DNA of 64,000 nucleotides from DAHUXD01 sp963805495 (lineage in GTDB: Bacteria; Acidobacteriota; Thermoanaerobaculia; UBA5066; Gp7-AA6), in contig CAWDUQ010000001.1 in the NCBI GenBank assembly GCA_963805495.1, positions 868,001 to 932,000 of the forward strand. The letters are read 5' to 3'. Below are positions 53,308-61,331 of the stretch, piece after piece; position 1 is the first letter of the stretch, and each line of letters begins with the position of its first letter. Below the pieces are notes generated by a model. The model was not told where the DNA came from, searched no databases, and saw nothing but the letters and a program-made list of their open reading frames with translations. The translations under genes and the position numbers were made by a program.

Positions 53308-55984
53308 ATGACCCTGACGGCCGGGACCCGGCTCGGTCCCTACGAGATCCTCGCGCCCCTCGGTGCGGGCGGAATGGGGGAGGTCTACCGGGCGCGGGAC
53401 TCGCGGCTCGGGCGCGAGGTGGCCATCAAGGTGCTGTCGGAGAAAGTCGCTGGAGACCCGGCGGCGCTGGCGCGGTTCGAGCGCGAGGCGCGCGCGGTCG
53501 CGGGGCTCTCCCATCCTCACATCCTCGCGCTGCACGATTTCGGCCGCGACGGCGGCATCACCTATGCGGTGACGGAGCTGCTCGACGGCGAGACGCTGGC
53601 CGATCGCCTCGCCCGCGGTCCGCTGCCGGCGAGCGAGATCGCGCAGGTGGGTGCGCAGATCTGCGGAGCGCTCTCCGCGGCGCACCGCAAGGGCATCGTG
53701 CACCGGGACCTGAAGCCCGCCAACGTGATGCTGACGAAGTCGGGAGTCAAGCTGCTCGACTTCGGGCTCGCCAAGCCGAGCGAGGCGCCGGACGGCCTGA
53801 CCTCGGCGCACACCGCGGCGGCGGACGTCACGCGAGAGGGGACGATCGTCGGGACGCTCGCGTACATGGCGCCCGAACAGGTCGAGGGAAAGCCGTCCGA
53901 CGCCCGCTCGGACATCTTCGCTCTGGGTGCGACGCTCTACGAGATGGCCACGGGCCGGAAGGCCTTCCAGGGCTTCGAGCCAGGCCGGCCTGATCTCCGC
54001 GATCCTCTCGGGCGAGCCGCCGGCCGTGTCGGCGGTCATGCCGATGTCGCCGCCCGTGCTCGATCGGATCGTGCGCGGCTGCCTCGCCAAGGACCCGGAC
54101 GCGCGCTGGCAGACCGCGCACGACGTCGGGCTGCAGCTGGCGGGCCTCGGCGATTCCGGGACGAGTTCGGCGGCCGCGGTCCCTTCCGTCGCTCCGGGCA
54201 AGCGGCTGCGCTGGCTGCCATGGGCCGTCGCGGCGACGTTTGCGGCCGTCGCCGCGGCGGCCCTGCTCCGCCGGCCGGCGGCGCCGCCGGCATCGACACC
54301 CGTTCGCTTCGCCCTTCCACCTCCGGCCGAAGGCTCCTACTTCACGACGTTCGAGGCCAAGACGGTCGCTGTCTCGCCGGACGGCACACAGATCGCTTTC
54401 GCCGTGTCCCCTCAAGGCGTCTCGGCGGCGAGCCGGGGCATCGCCGCGCCCGAGGGTTCCGGAGCGCGGCGGATCTGGATCCGCCGGCTCTCGGAGATCG
54501 AGTCCCATCCCGTTCCCGGGACCGAGGACGTGCTCTCCCTCTTCTGGTCCCCGGACGGAACGCAGCTGGGGTTCTTCACGCCCGGCAAGTTGAAGCGCAT
54601 CCTCCTCTCGGGAGGCGCCGCGATTCCCATCTGCGACGTGCCGGCGGGAGGCGGCAAGGCCGGCACATGGGGAGCCAATGGCGACATCCTGTTCGCGAGC
54701 ATCCAGGGAGCGGCCATTTCCCGGGTCTCCGCGGCGGGAGGGACACCGGTCGACGAGATCAGGATCGCCGGCGACGAGGTGAGTTTCAAATGGCCCTGGT
54801 ATCTCCCCGATGGAAAGAGATTCCTCTATGTCGCTCGGCTCCCGGACGGGAGCGGCCGGCTCAAGCTCGCCGAGGTCGGCAAGGCTCCCCGGGTCGTGGG
54901 GCCAATGACGTCGTCCGTTCAGTACGCCGATCCCGGTTTCCTGGTTTTCGTGAAAGAGGGGACGCTGCTCGCCCAGCGGTTCGATCCGGAGGCCTCCCGT
55001 TTCGTCGGGGACCCGCTCCCGATCGCCGAGCACGTCAACTACTTCCTGTCGACGGGCCACGCGACCTTCGCCGTCTCTCCTTCCGGGACGCTCGTCTTTC
55101 AATCGCACGACGACGTCAGCCACCTGGCCTGGTTCGACCGTTCCGGCCGCGAGCTCGAGACGATCGGACCGCCCGGCAACTACCTGAATCTCTCGATCGC
55201 CGATGACGGGCGGCGGGTCTTCTACGATCGGACGCGGCCGGGCATCGGAACCTTCGATGTCTGGAGCTTCGATCTGGAACGCGGAGTCGAGACCCCCATC
55301 ACCACCGATCCCGAGACCGAGATCGCGGCCATCGAGCTGCCCGACCGAAAGAGCATCGTCTACTCGGCCAATCGCGGGGGAGCACCGGAGCTCTACCGCC
55401 GGAGCCTGGAAAGCGGCGCCGAGGAGCGGTTGGCCCCCGGGCAGCGGGCGTTCCAACAGGCGCAGGACATCTCGCCGGACGGCCGTACACTCGCCTACAT
55501 CGAGCGAGCCGACACCGGCAGTTTCGACATCTGGACGCTGCCCCTCGACGGGTCCGGCAAGCCGTCGCCGTTCCTGCAGTCCGCGTTCGGCAAGGGGCAG
55601 GTCCGATTTTCGCCGGATGGCCGCTTCCTGGCGTTCGTCTCGAGCGAGTCTGGCCGGTCCGAGGCCTACGTCACGCCCTTTCCCGGTCCCGGGCAGAGGA
55701 TTCGGTTGTCCTCGGACGGAGCGACCCTCCTGGCGTGGAGTCCGGACGGCCGCGAGCTCCTCTACCTGTCGAGCGAAGGCCGCATGATGTCGGTTCCGGT
55801 GTCGACGAGCCCGTCGCTTCGGACCGGCCCGCCGGCGCCGCTCTTTGCCGTCTCGGGCAAGCGCTGGCTCGGATTCGCGCTCTCGCCGGACGGGAAGAAG
55901 TTTCTCGCCGTCGTTCCCGACGTCTCGGCGGACGAACAGCCGATGTCCGTCGTCCTGAACTGGGTGGGGGCGCCGCCGCGGTAG
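53308..55984 (+). pseudogene. Ser/Thr protein kinase with beta-propeller (copy 4), interrupted by a +1 frameshift
   Basis: ATG start at 53308. The kinase reads normally (LGAGGMGEVY, K41, HRDLKPAN with D134, DFGLAKPS, MAPEQVEGKPSDARSD) through YEMATGRKAFQG. The frame then changes within 53974-53975, where an extra T in GGCTTCG replaces the expected GGCTCG. Removing it restores A-F-Q-G-S-S-Q-A-G-L-I-S, as in paralogs. The second frame runs to 55984 and carries a helix (LPWAVAATFAAVAAAALL) and a full propeller (WSPDGRELLYLSS). The damaged gene may be inactive, or the extra T may be a sequencing error. Without the shift the product would be near 891 residues. Confidence 0.8.
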
Positions 55985-56081
55985 GGCGGGCGATCGCGAA
56001 AGCGCAAAAAGCGCGGCGCGGCCCGGGTCGCTCCGGTCTTCCGGAAGGCGCGCTCGGATCTCCCGCATCCGGGGGATCGAA

Positions 56082-56087
56082 TATCCT
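56082..56087 (+). promoter_or_regulatory. -10-like hexamer (TATCCT) before the fifth kinase-propeller gene
   Basis: TATCCT ends 9 nt before the TTG start at 56097. A GAGGAG sequence overlaps the interval, so this start could also use a Shine-Dalgarno. Confidence 0.4.
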
Positions 56088-56096
56088 GAGGAGAGC

Positions 56097-58778
56097 TTGA
56101 GCCTCGACGCCGGCGTTCGCCTTGGTCCCTTCGAGATCCTCGCGCCGCTCGGCGCGGGCGGGATGGGAGAGGTCTACAAGGCACGGGACCTGCGCCTCGA
56201 GCGAACGATTGCGATCAAGGTGCTGCCGGAGCGCGTGGCGGCGTCGCCGGAGCTCCGCCGACGCTTCGAGCGAGAGGCGCGGGCGATCTCGCAGCTCTCG
56301 CACCCGAACATCTGTACGGTCTACGACGTCGGGAGGCAGGACGGCGTCGAGTATCTCGTCATGGAGTATCTCGAGGGCAAGACCCTCGCCGCGAGGCTCC
56401 TCGCGGGGCCGCTGCCTCTCGACGAGGTCATGCGGTTCGGGCGGCAGATCTCCCAGGCCCTGGATGCCGCGCACCGCCACGGCATCGTGCATCGGGACCT
56501 GAAGCCGGGCAACATCATGTTGACGCGGTCCGGCGTCAAGCTCCTCGACTTCGGCCTCGCCCTGCCCGTGCCTTCCGCGGCAGACCTGGCGCAGACGCCG
56601 ACCGTGGCGTCGGATCTGACCGCCGAGGGCCTCATCCTCGGCACGGCGGGCTACATGTCGCCGGAGCAGGCCGAGGGCCGGGAGCTCGACTCCCGGAGCG
56701 ACATCTTCGCGCTCGGCGCCGTGCTCTACGAGATGACGACGGGCCGGCGCGCGTTCCAGGGCGCCAGTGTGGCGGCGACGCTCTCGGCCGTCCTGACGAA
56801 CGATCCTCCGCCGATTCTCTCCGTCCGGCCGGAAGCCCCCGCCACGATGGAGCCGCTGGTCGCTCTGTGCCTCGCGAAGGACCGCGAGCGACGCTGGCGA
56901 AGCGCGCACGACGTGGACCTGCAGCTCGAGTCGATGAGCGGGAGCTCTTCCCATCCTCAGCTTCTCGCGGCGGTGCCGTCGCGGCGGCCGCGGCGGGGGT
57001 TGGTCTGGGCCGCCCTGGGAGTCGCCGCCGTACTCGCTTCCGTCGCGCTCCTGCGGATCGGGAGCGCGGCCCCGTCCGCGGGTCCGTCGATCCGTTTCCC
57101 TCTTTCCCCGCCGGCCGACCGCGCCTTCTTCATGTCGATGACGACGAAGGCCTTTGCGGTCTCGCCCGACGGACTTCGGATCGCCTACGTCTCGTCGTCG
57201 AATTCCGAGTCGTCCTCGCGTGCTCCGAACATCACCGGCGGGAGCAGCCGCGGCATATGGGTTCGCGAGCTCGCCAGTCTCGAAGCCCGGCCGGTTCCGG
57301 GGACCGAGGGCGCGATCTCGGTCTTCTGGTCGCCCGACGGGAAAGCGCTCGGCTTTTGCGCGCCGGGGAAGTTGAAACGGATCCTGCTCGCCGAGGGTGC
57401 GGCTCCCGTCCCCGTGTGCGACCTGCCGTCGAGACTCTGGATGGACGGGAGCTGGGGATCCGGCGGTGACATCCTGCTCGGGCACATCCAGGGCACGACG
57501 ATTCTCCGGGTGCCCGCCGCCGGCGGCTCGCCGCGGGCCGTCGTGGAAGCTCAGGCCTCGCTGGGCGAGGTTCGGCTCGGCTGGCCCTCGTACCTTCCGG
57601 GGGGCAATCGGTTTCTCTACGTCGCGCAGCTGACCGGCGGCGCTTCGAAGTTGATGCTGGCCGAGCCCGGAAAGCCGCCGCGCCCGATCGGGCCGGGGAC
57701 CTCCTCGGTGCAGTTCGTCGAACCGGGTTACCTCGTCTTCGCGCGGGAGGGCGTGCTCCTCGCGCAGCGATTCGACTCGAAATCCGGGCGTTTGTCCGGG
57801 GACCCCGTTTCGATCGCCGAGCAGGTCCGCTATTTCCTGACGACGGGCTTCGCCGCCTTCGCCGCTTCGCCCGCCGGGACCATCGTGTTTCAGCCTCACG
57901 AAGACGTGAGCCGCCTGACCTGGTTCGACCGGGCGGGCCGGCCCCTCGAGACGATCGGGCCTCCCGGCAGCTACCTGAACGTCGCGATCGATCGCGACGG
58001 GCAGCGGGCTTTCTACGATCGCGCGCGCCCCGGCGTCGGCACGATGGACGTCTGGTCGTGGAATCTCTCCCGGGGCGTGGAGACGCCGGTCGCGAGCGGC
58101 CCCGAGACCGACATCGCTCCCCTACCGGTTCCCGGCGGCAACAGTCTCGTCTACTCGTCCACGCGGGGCGGCGCGCCGGAACTGTTTCGGAGAAATCTCG
58201 ACGGCGGCGGCGAGGAGCATTTGACCCAGGTCCGTCGATCCGCCTATCAGCTGGCGCAGGATCTGTCGCCCGACGGACGAACGCTCGCCTACATCGAGCG
58301 CCAGACGCCGGGGGTCTTCGACGTCTGGACCGTTCCGGTTTCCGGGGAGGGCCGACCCGTGCTCTTCCTTCAGTCTCCGTACGACAAGAATGACGTCCGC
58401 TTTTCGCCCGACGGCCGCTTCCTCGTGTTCATATCCAACGAATCGGGTCAGGGCGAGGTCTACGCGACGCCGTTTCCCGGCCCCGGCGAAAGGATCCGCT
58501 TGACGGGGACGGGAGCGCGCCTGCTGCGCTGGAGTCCCGACGGCAAAGCTCTGTTCTACGTCTCCGCCGACGGACGCCTGATGTCGCTTCCGGTGGAGAC
58601 GCAGCCGTCCTTTCAGGCGGGGCGGGCGACGGAGCTCTTCAAGATCCCGGGCCGGCCCTGGCTGGACTTCGTCGTCTCGCGCGACGGGAAGAAGTTTCTC
58701 GCCGTCGTGCCCGAGACCGTCTCGGGCGAGCAGCCGATGACGGTCGTCGTCAATTGGGCGGCCGCCTTGCCGAAGTAG
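56097..58778 (+). CDS. Ser/Thr protein kinase with beta-propeller (copy 5)
   Basis: A protein of 893 residues, TTG start. Kinase residues: LGAGGMGEVY, K41 (IAIK), HRDLKPGN with D134, DFGLAL and MSPEQAEG. The helix is at about 302-321 (LVWAALGVAAVLASVALL). The propeller resembles copy 4 in order and motifs (GTMDVWSWNLSRGVETPV against GTFDVWSFDLERGVETPI), so copies 4 and 5 form a recent pair. Turns include WSPDGKALGF, SPDGRFLVFISNESG and SRDGKKFLA. It is transcribed from its own likely promoter at 56082. Confidence 0.9.
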   Translation: MSLDAGVRLGPFEILAPLGAGGMGEVYKARDLRLERTIAIKVLPERVAASPELRRRFEREARAISQLSHPNICTVYDVGRQDGVEYLVMEYLEGKTLAARLLAGPLPLDEVMRFGRQISQALDAAHRHGIVHRDLKPGNIMLTRSGVKLLDFGLALPVPSAADLAQTPTVASDLTAEGLILGTAGYMSPEQAEGRELDSRSDIFALGAVLYEMTTGRRAFQGASVAATLSAVLTNDPPPILSVRPEAPATMEPLVALCLAKDRERRWRSAHDVDLQLESMSGSSSHPQLLAAVPSRRPRRGLVWAALGVAAVLASVALLRIGSAAPSAGPSIRFPLSPPADRAFFMSMTTKAFAVSPDGLRIAYVSSSNSESSSRAPNITGGSSRGIWVRELASLEARPVPGTEGAISVFWSPDGKALGFCAPGKLKRILLAEGAAPVPVCDLPSRLWMDGSWGSGGDILLGHIQGTTILRVPAAGGSPRAVVEAQASLGEVRLGWPSYLPGGNRFLYVAQLTGGASKLMLAEPGKPPRPIGPGTSSVQFVEPGYLVFAREGVLLAQRFDSKSGRLSGDPVSIAEQVRYFLTTGFAAFAASPAGTIVFQPHEDVSRLTWFDRAGRPLETIGPPGSYLNVAIDRDGQRAFYDRARPGVGTMDVWSWNLSRGVETPVASGPETDIAPLPVPGGNSLVYSSTRGGAPELFRRNLDGGGEEHLTQVRRSAYQLAQDLSPDGRTLAYIERQTPGVFDVWTVPVSGEGRPVLFLQSPYDKNDVRFSPDGRFLVFISNESGQGEVYATPFPGPGERIRLTGTGARLLRWSPDGKALFYVSADGRLMSLPVETQPSFQAGRATELFKIPGRPWLDFVVSRDGKKFLAVVPETVSGEQPMTVVVNWAAALPK

Positions 58779-58781
58779 GTC

Positions 58782-59345
58782 CTACTTCGGAGCGACTTCG
58801 TTCTTCGCCCCGGGCGGGGGCGGGTACTCCGCGAGCAGCTCCGAGACCGCCCGCTCGATGTCCTTTCGGACGGCGTCCGGGTTGGAGCCGAGGATCGCCG
58901 ACTTGAGTCCCCGCCAGATGAGCCGGTGCTCCGAGTCGCGGATGTCGAGATAGAGCGTGCCTTCCTTCCGGTATTTGGTCCCGGCATAGATCGTCACGGT
59001 CCACCAGGAGTACTTGCCGAAGCGGTCCTGCGAAGCCACGCCATCGGGCCGCGTGATGTAGGAGACGTAGATGTCCGGCGTCGCTCCCGGTGCGACGGGC
59101 GCCACGCCTTTCTTCCGGAGCCTGTCGTCGACGGCTTTCCGGATCGTGTCGTCGACGAAGCGCCCGTCGACGATCGAGCTGCCGCCGGGCATCTGGAACT
59201 TCGGGTCTTCGTACCAGGCGTAGGTCTTCGGAGGCGTGAACTTGAACGTCGGGTCGAACGCGTAGTGGTAGGTCGGCGCGCCCGCGCACGCCGTCGCCAG
59301 TACGAGCGCGGCACCGAAACCGAGCCGCGCGGCCGCCCGGATCAC
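58782..59345 (-). CDS. DUF4136 lipoprotein (copy 2)
   Basis: A protein of 187 residues, GTG start overlapping the preceding stop (GTGA). A lipoprotein signal ends ALVLATACAG, so Cys-20 is the probable lipidation site. The DUF4136 pattern follows: FDPTFKFTPPKTYAWYEDPKF, SSIVDGRFVDDTIRKAVDDRL, VAPVAPGATPDIYVSYI, LYLDIRDSEHRLIWRG and a C-terminal helix. It is a paralog of the neighbouring gene. The function is unknown; such lipoproteins are frequent in Acidobacteriota and Bacteroidota. Confidence 0.8.
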   Translation of the reverse strand: MIRAAARLGFGAALVLATACAGAPTYHYAFDPTFKFTPPKTYAWYEDPKFQMPGGSSIVDGRFVDDTIRKAVDDRLRKKGVAPVAPGATPDIYVSYITRPDGVASQDRFGKYSWWTVTIYAGTKYRKEGTLYLDIRDSEHRLIWRGLKSAILGSNPDAVRKDIERAVSELLAEYPPPPGAKNEVAPK

Positions 59346-59893
59346 GAGGTCGGCGCCATCCCGGGCGCCGGCGGAAACTTGTCGAGAAGCCCATCGACCT
59401 CGTGGTCGATCTCGCGGCCGGCGGCCGCCGGATCCTCGCCTTCCAGCCGGGTGATCGAGCCACGCCAGATGAGGTGCTTCGTGCTCGCGTCGCGGATGTC
59501 GATCGTGATCTGCCGCGACTTCTCGTACATCATGCTTTCGTATCCGGTCAGCCAGGCGTAGTTGGGATCCTTGACTTCGTCGCTCACGCGCGTGTCGCCG
59601 CTCAGGAAGCCGACGTAGAGTCCCCCGCTCGGGAAGTCGACCTTCCGGTAGCCCTTGCTCGCCAGCTTCGCGTCCACCGCGGCGCGCACGTGCTGCTCGA
59701 TGAATTCGCCGTCGATGATCGAGTCGCCGTGGGGCTTGGGATAGGCCGAGTCCCACCAGGCGTAGGTCTTCGGAGCGAAGTCGGCGGTCTTGTCCCAGGC
59801 GAACTGCGGCGGCGGATGCGTGCCGCGGCAGGCGGCGGCCGCGAACGCGGTGGCCGCGATCAGAAACGACAGGCGCCGCATGGTCCGGGTCAT
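59342..59893 (-). CDS. DUF4136 lipoprotein (copy 1)
   Basis: A protein of 183 residues. The ATG at 59893 has a GGAG Shine-Dalgarno. The signal ends AFAAAACRG (lipobox Cys about residue 22). Family blocks are ADFAPKTYAWWDSAYPK, DSIIDGEFIEQHVRAAVDAKL, QITIDIRDASTKHLIWRG and the C-terminal EIDHEVDGLLDKFPP. It shares this order with copy 2, so the two arose by tandem duplication. Divergent from the P450 gene. Confidence 0.8.
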   Translation of the reverse strand: MTRTMRRLSFLIAATAFAAAACRGTHPPPQFAWDKTADFAPKTYAWWDSAYPKPHGDSIIDGEFIEQHVRAAVDAKLASKGYRKVDFPSGGLYVGFLSGDTRVSDEVKDPNYAWLTGYESMMYEKSRQITIDIRDASTKHLIWRGSITRLEGEDPAAAGREIDHEVDGLLDKFPPAPGMAPTS

Positions 59894-59918
59894 ATTCGCT
59901 CCTTCACGAGTGCGGGGC

Positions 59919-59949
59919 AGATTACACCACGCACCGGATCGCATAGTCT
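59919..59949. promoter_or_regulatory. Divergent -10-like elements for the DUF4136 pair and P450 gene
   Basis: Minus-strand TAATCT (59924-59919) serves the DUF4136 unit, with a GGAG leader. Plus-strand TAGTCT (59944-59949) ends 6 nt before the GTG at 59956 with no Shine-Dalgarno. Confidence 0.4.
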
Positions 59950-59955
59950 TGCCCC

Positions 59956-61320
59956 GTGGGCGGCGGTCAGCGGGTCCCCGGGCCCCCGCGGCGTTTTCCG
60001 GGCAGTCACCTCTTCGCGCTCCGCCGGGACCCGCTCGCGTTCCTGACGCGCCTGGCGCGGGAGCACGGCGACGTCGCGCGATTCCGTCTCGGGCCGGTGG
60101 ACGTCCACCTGGTGAACCGCCCCGACTGGATTCGCGACGTTCTCGTGACGCACGCCGACCTCTTTCACAAGGGGCGGGGCCTCGAGCGCGCGAAGCGGCT
60201 TCTCGGCGAAGGGCTGCTGACGAGCGAAGACCCGGTGCACCTGCGCCAGCGGCGGATGATGCAGCCCGCGTTCCACCGCGACCGCATCGCGGCCTATGCA
60301 GACGTCATGACCGCGCAGGCCGAGCGCATGAGCGCGCGCTGGAGGGGCGGCGAGACGCGCGATCTCGCGCAGGAGATGTCGCGTCTGACGCTCGCCGTCG
60401 TCGGAAGGACGCTGTTCGACTCCGACGTCGAGGCCGAGGCCGACGAGATCGGCGACGCGCTGACGATTGCGCTCGGGCTCTTCGGCCGGACGTTCTCGCT
60501 GCCGTTCTTCCCGGTGATCGACCGCCTGCCCCTGCCCTCGAACCGCCGGTTCGCGAAGGCGCGCGCCCGGATCGACGCGACGATCGGGCGGCTGATCGCC
60601 GAGCGTCGGCGCGCGCCCGGAGGTCGCACGGACCTCTTGACGCTGCTCGTTCAGGCGAGCGACACCGAGGGCGACGGCACGGGCATGAACGACGTGCAGG
60701 TGCGCGATGAGGCCGTGACGATTTTTCTCGCGGGACACGAGACGACGGCCAACGCCCTGACCTGGACCTGGTACCTGCTCTCCCGGAACCCCGAGGTCGA
60801 GGCGCGGCTCCATGCCGAGGTGGACGCGCTCGGTGCGCCTCCCGGGTTCGCCGACCTGCCGAAGCTCGGCTACACGGAGATGGTTCTTGCCGAGTCGATG
60901 CGCCTCTTTCCTCCGGCCTGGATCATCGGCCGCCGCGCAATGACCGATTACGAGGTCGGCGGATACAGGATCCGGCGGGGCTCGATCGTCGTCTGCAGCC
61001 AATGGGTGACACATCGCGACCCTCGTTTCTTCCCGGATCCCGAAAGGTTCGATCCGGAGCGGTTTCGCCCCGAGGCGAAAGAGGCGCGGCCGAAGTTCGC
61101 CTATTTTCCGTTCGGCGGCGGCCCGCGGGTGTGCATCGGCGAAGGATTCGCGTGGATGGAGGGGATGCTTCTCCTGGCGGCGGTCGCGAGGCGCTGGCGG
61201 CTGCGTCTTGCGCCCGGCCACCTCGTTGTCCCCGCGCCGTCGATCACGCTGCGGCCGACGCGCGGGATGCCCATGTTGCTCGAGTCGCGCGGTTCGACCG
61301 TGGCGCAAACGATGTTGTAG
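59956..61320 (+). CDS. Cytochrome P450
   Basis: The protein has 454 residues and a GTG start. The I-helix oxygen motif is FLAGHETTANAL (A-G-x-E-T). The K-helix ExxR is ESMRLFPP, and the haem loop is FPFGGGPRVCIGEG with C393 as the thiolate ligand. Length and the absence of a membrane anchor indicate a soluble bacterial P450 that needs a separate reductase or ferredoxin, which is not in the window. Substrate unknown. It is followed by a kinase gene after 11 nt, whose promoter motif lies inside its 3' end. Confidence 0.93.
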   Translation: MGGGQRVPGPPRRFPGSHLFALRRDPLAFLTRLAREHGDVARFRLGPVDVHLVNRPDWIRDVLVTHADLFHKGRGLERAKRLLGEGLLTSEDPVHLRQRRMMQPAFHRDRIAAYADVMTAQAERMSARWRGGETRDLAQEMSRLTLAVVGRTLFDSDVEAEADEIGDALTIALGLFGRTFSLPFFPVIDRLPLPSNRRFAKARARIDATIGRLIAERRRAPGGRTDLLTLLVQASDTEGDGTGMNDVQVRDEAVTIFLAGHETTANALTWTWYLLSRNPEVEARLHAEVDALGAPPGFADLPKLGYTEMVLAESMRLFPPAWIIGRRAMTDYEVGGYRIRRGSIVVCSQWVTHRDPRFFPDPERFDPERFRPEAKEARPKFAYFPFGGGPRVCIGEGFAWMEGMLLLAAVARRWRLRLAPGHLVVPAPSITLRPTRGMPMLLESRGSTVAQTML

Positions 61321-61323
61321 GCT
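61315..61323 (+). promoter_or_regulatory. TTGTAGGCT motif before the sixth kinase-propeller gene
   Basis: TTGTAGGCT straddles the P450 stop and ends 8 nt before the TTG at 61332. It is identical to the nonamer at 41209. No Shine-Dalgarno lies between. Confidence 0.5.
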
Positions 61324-61331
61324 GTGCCAAC

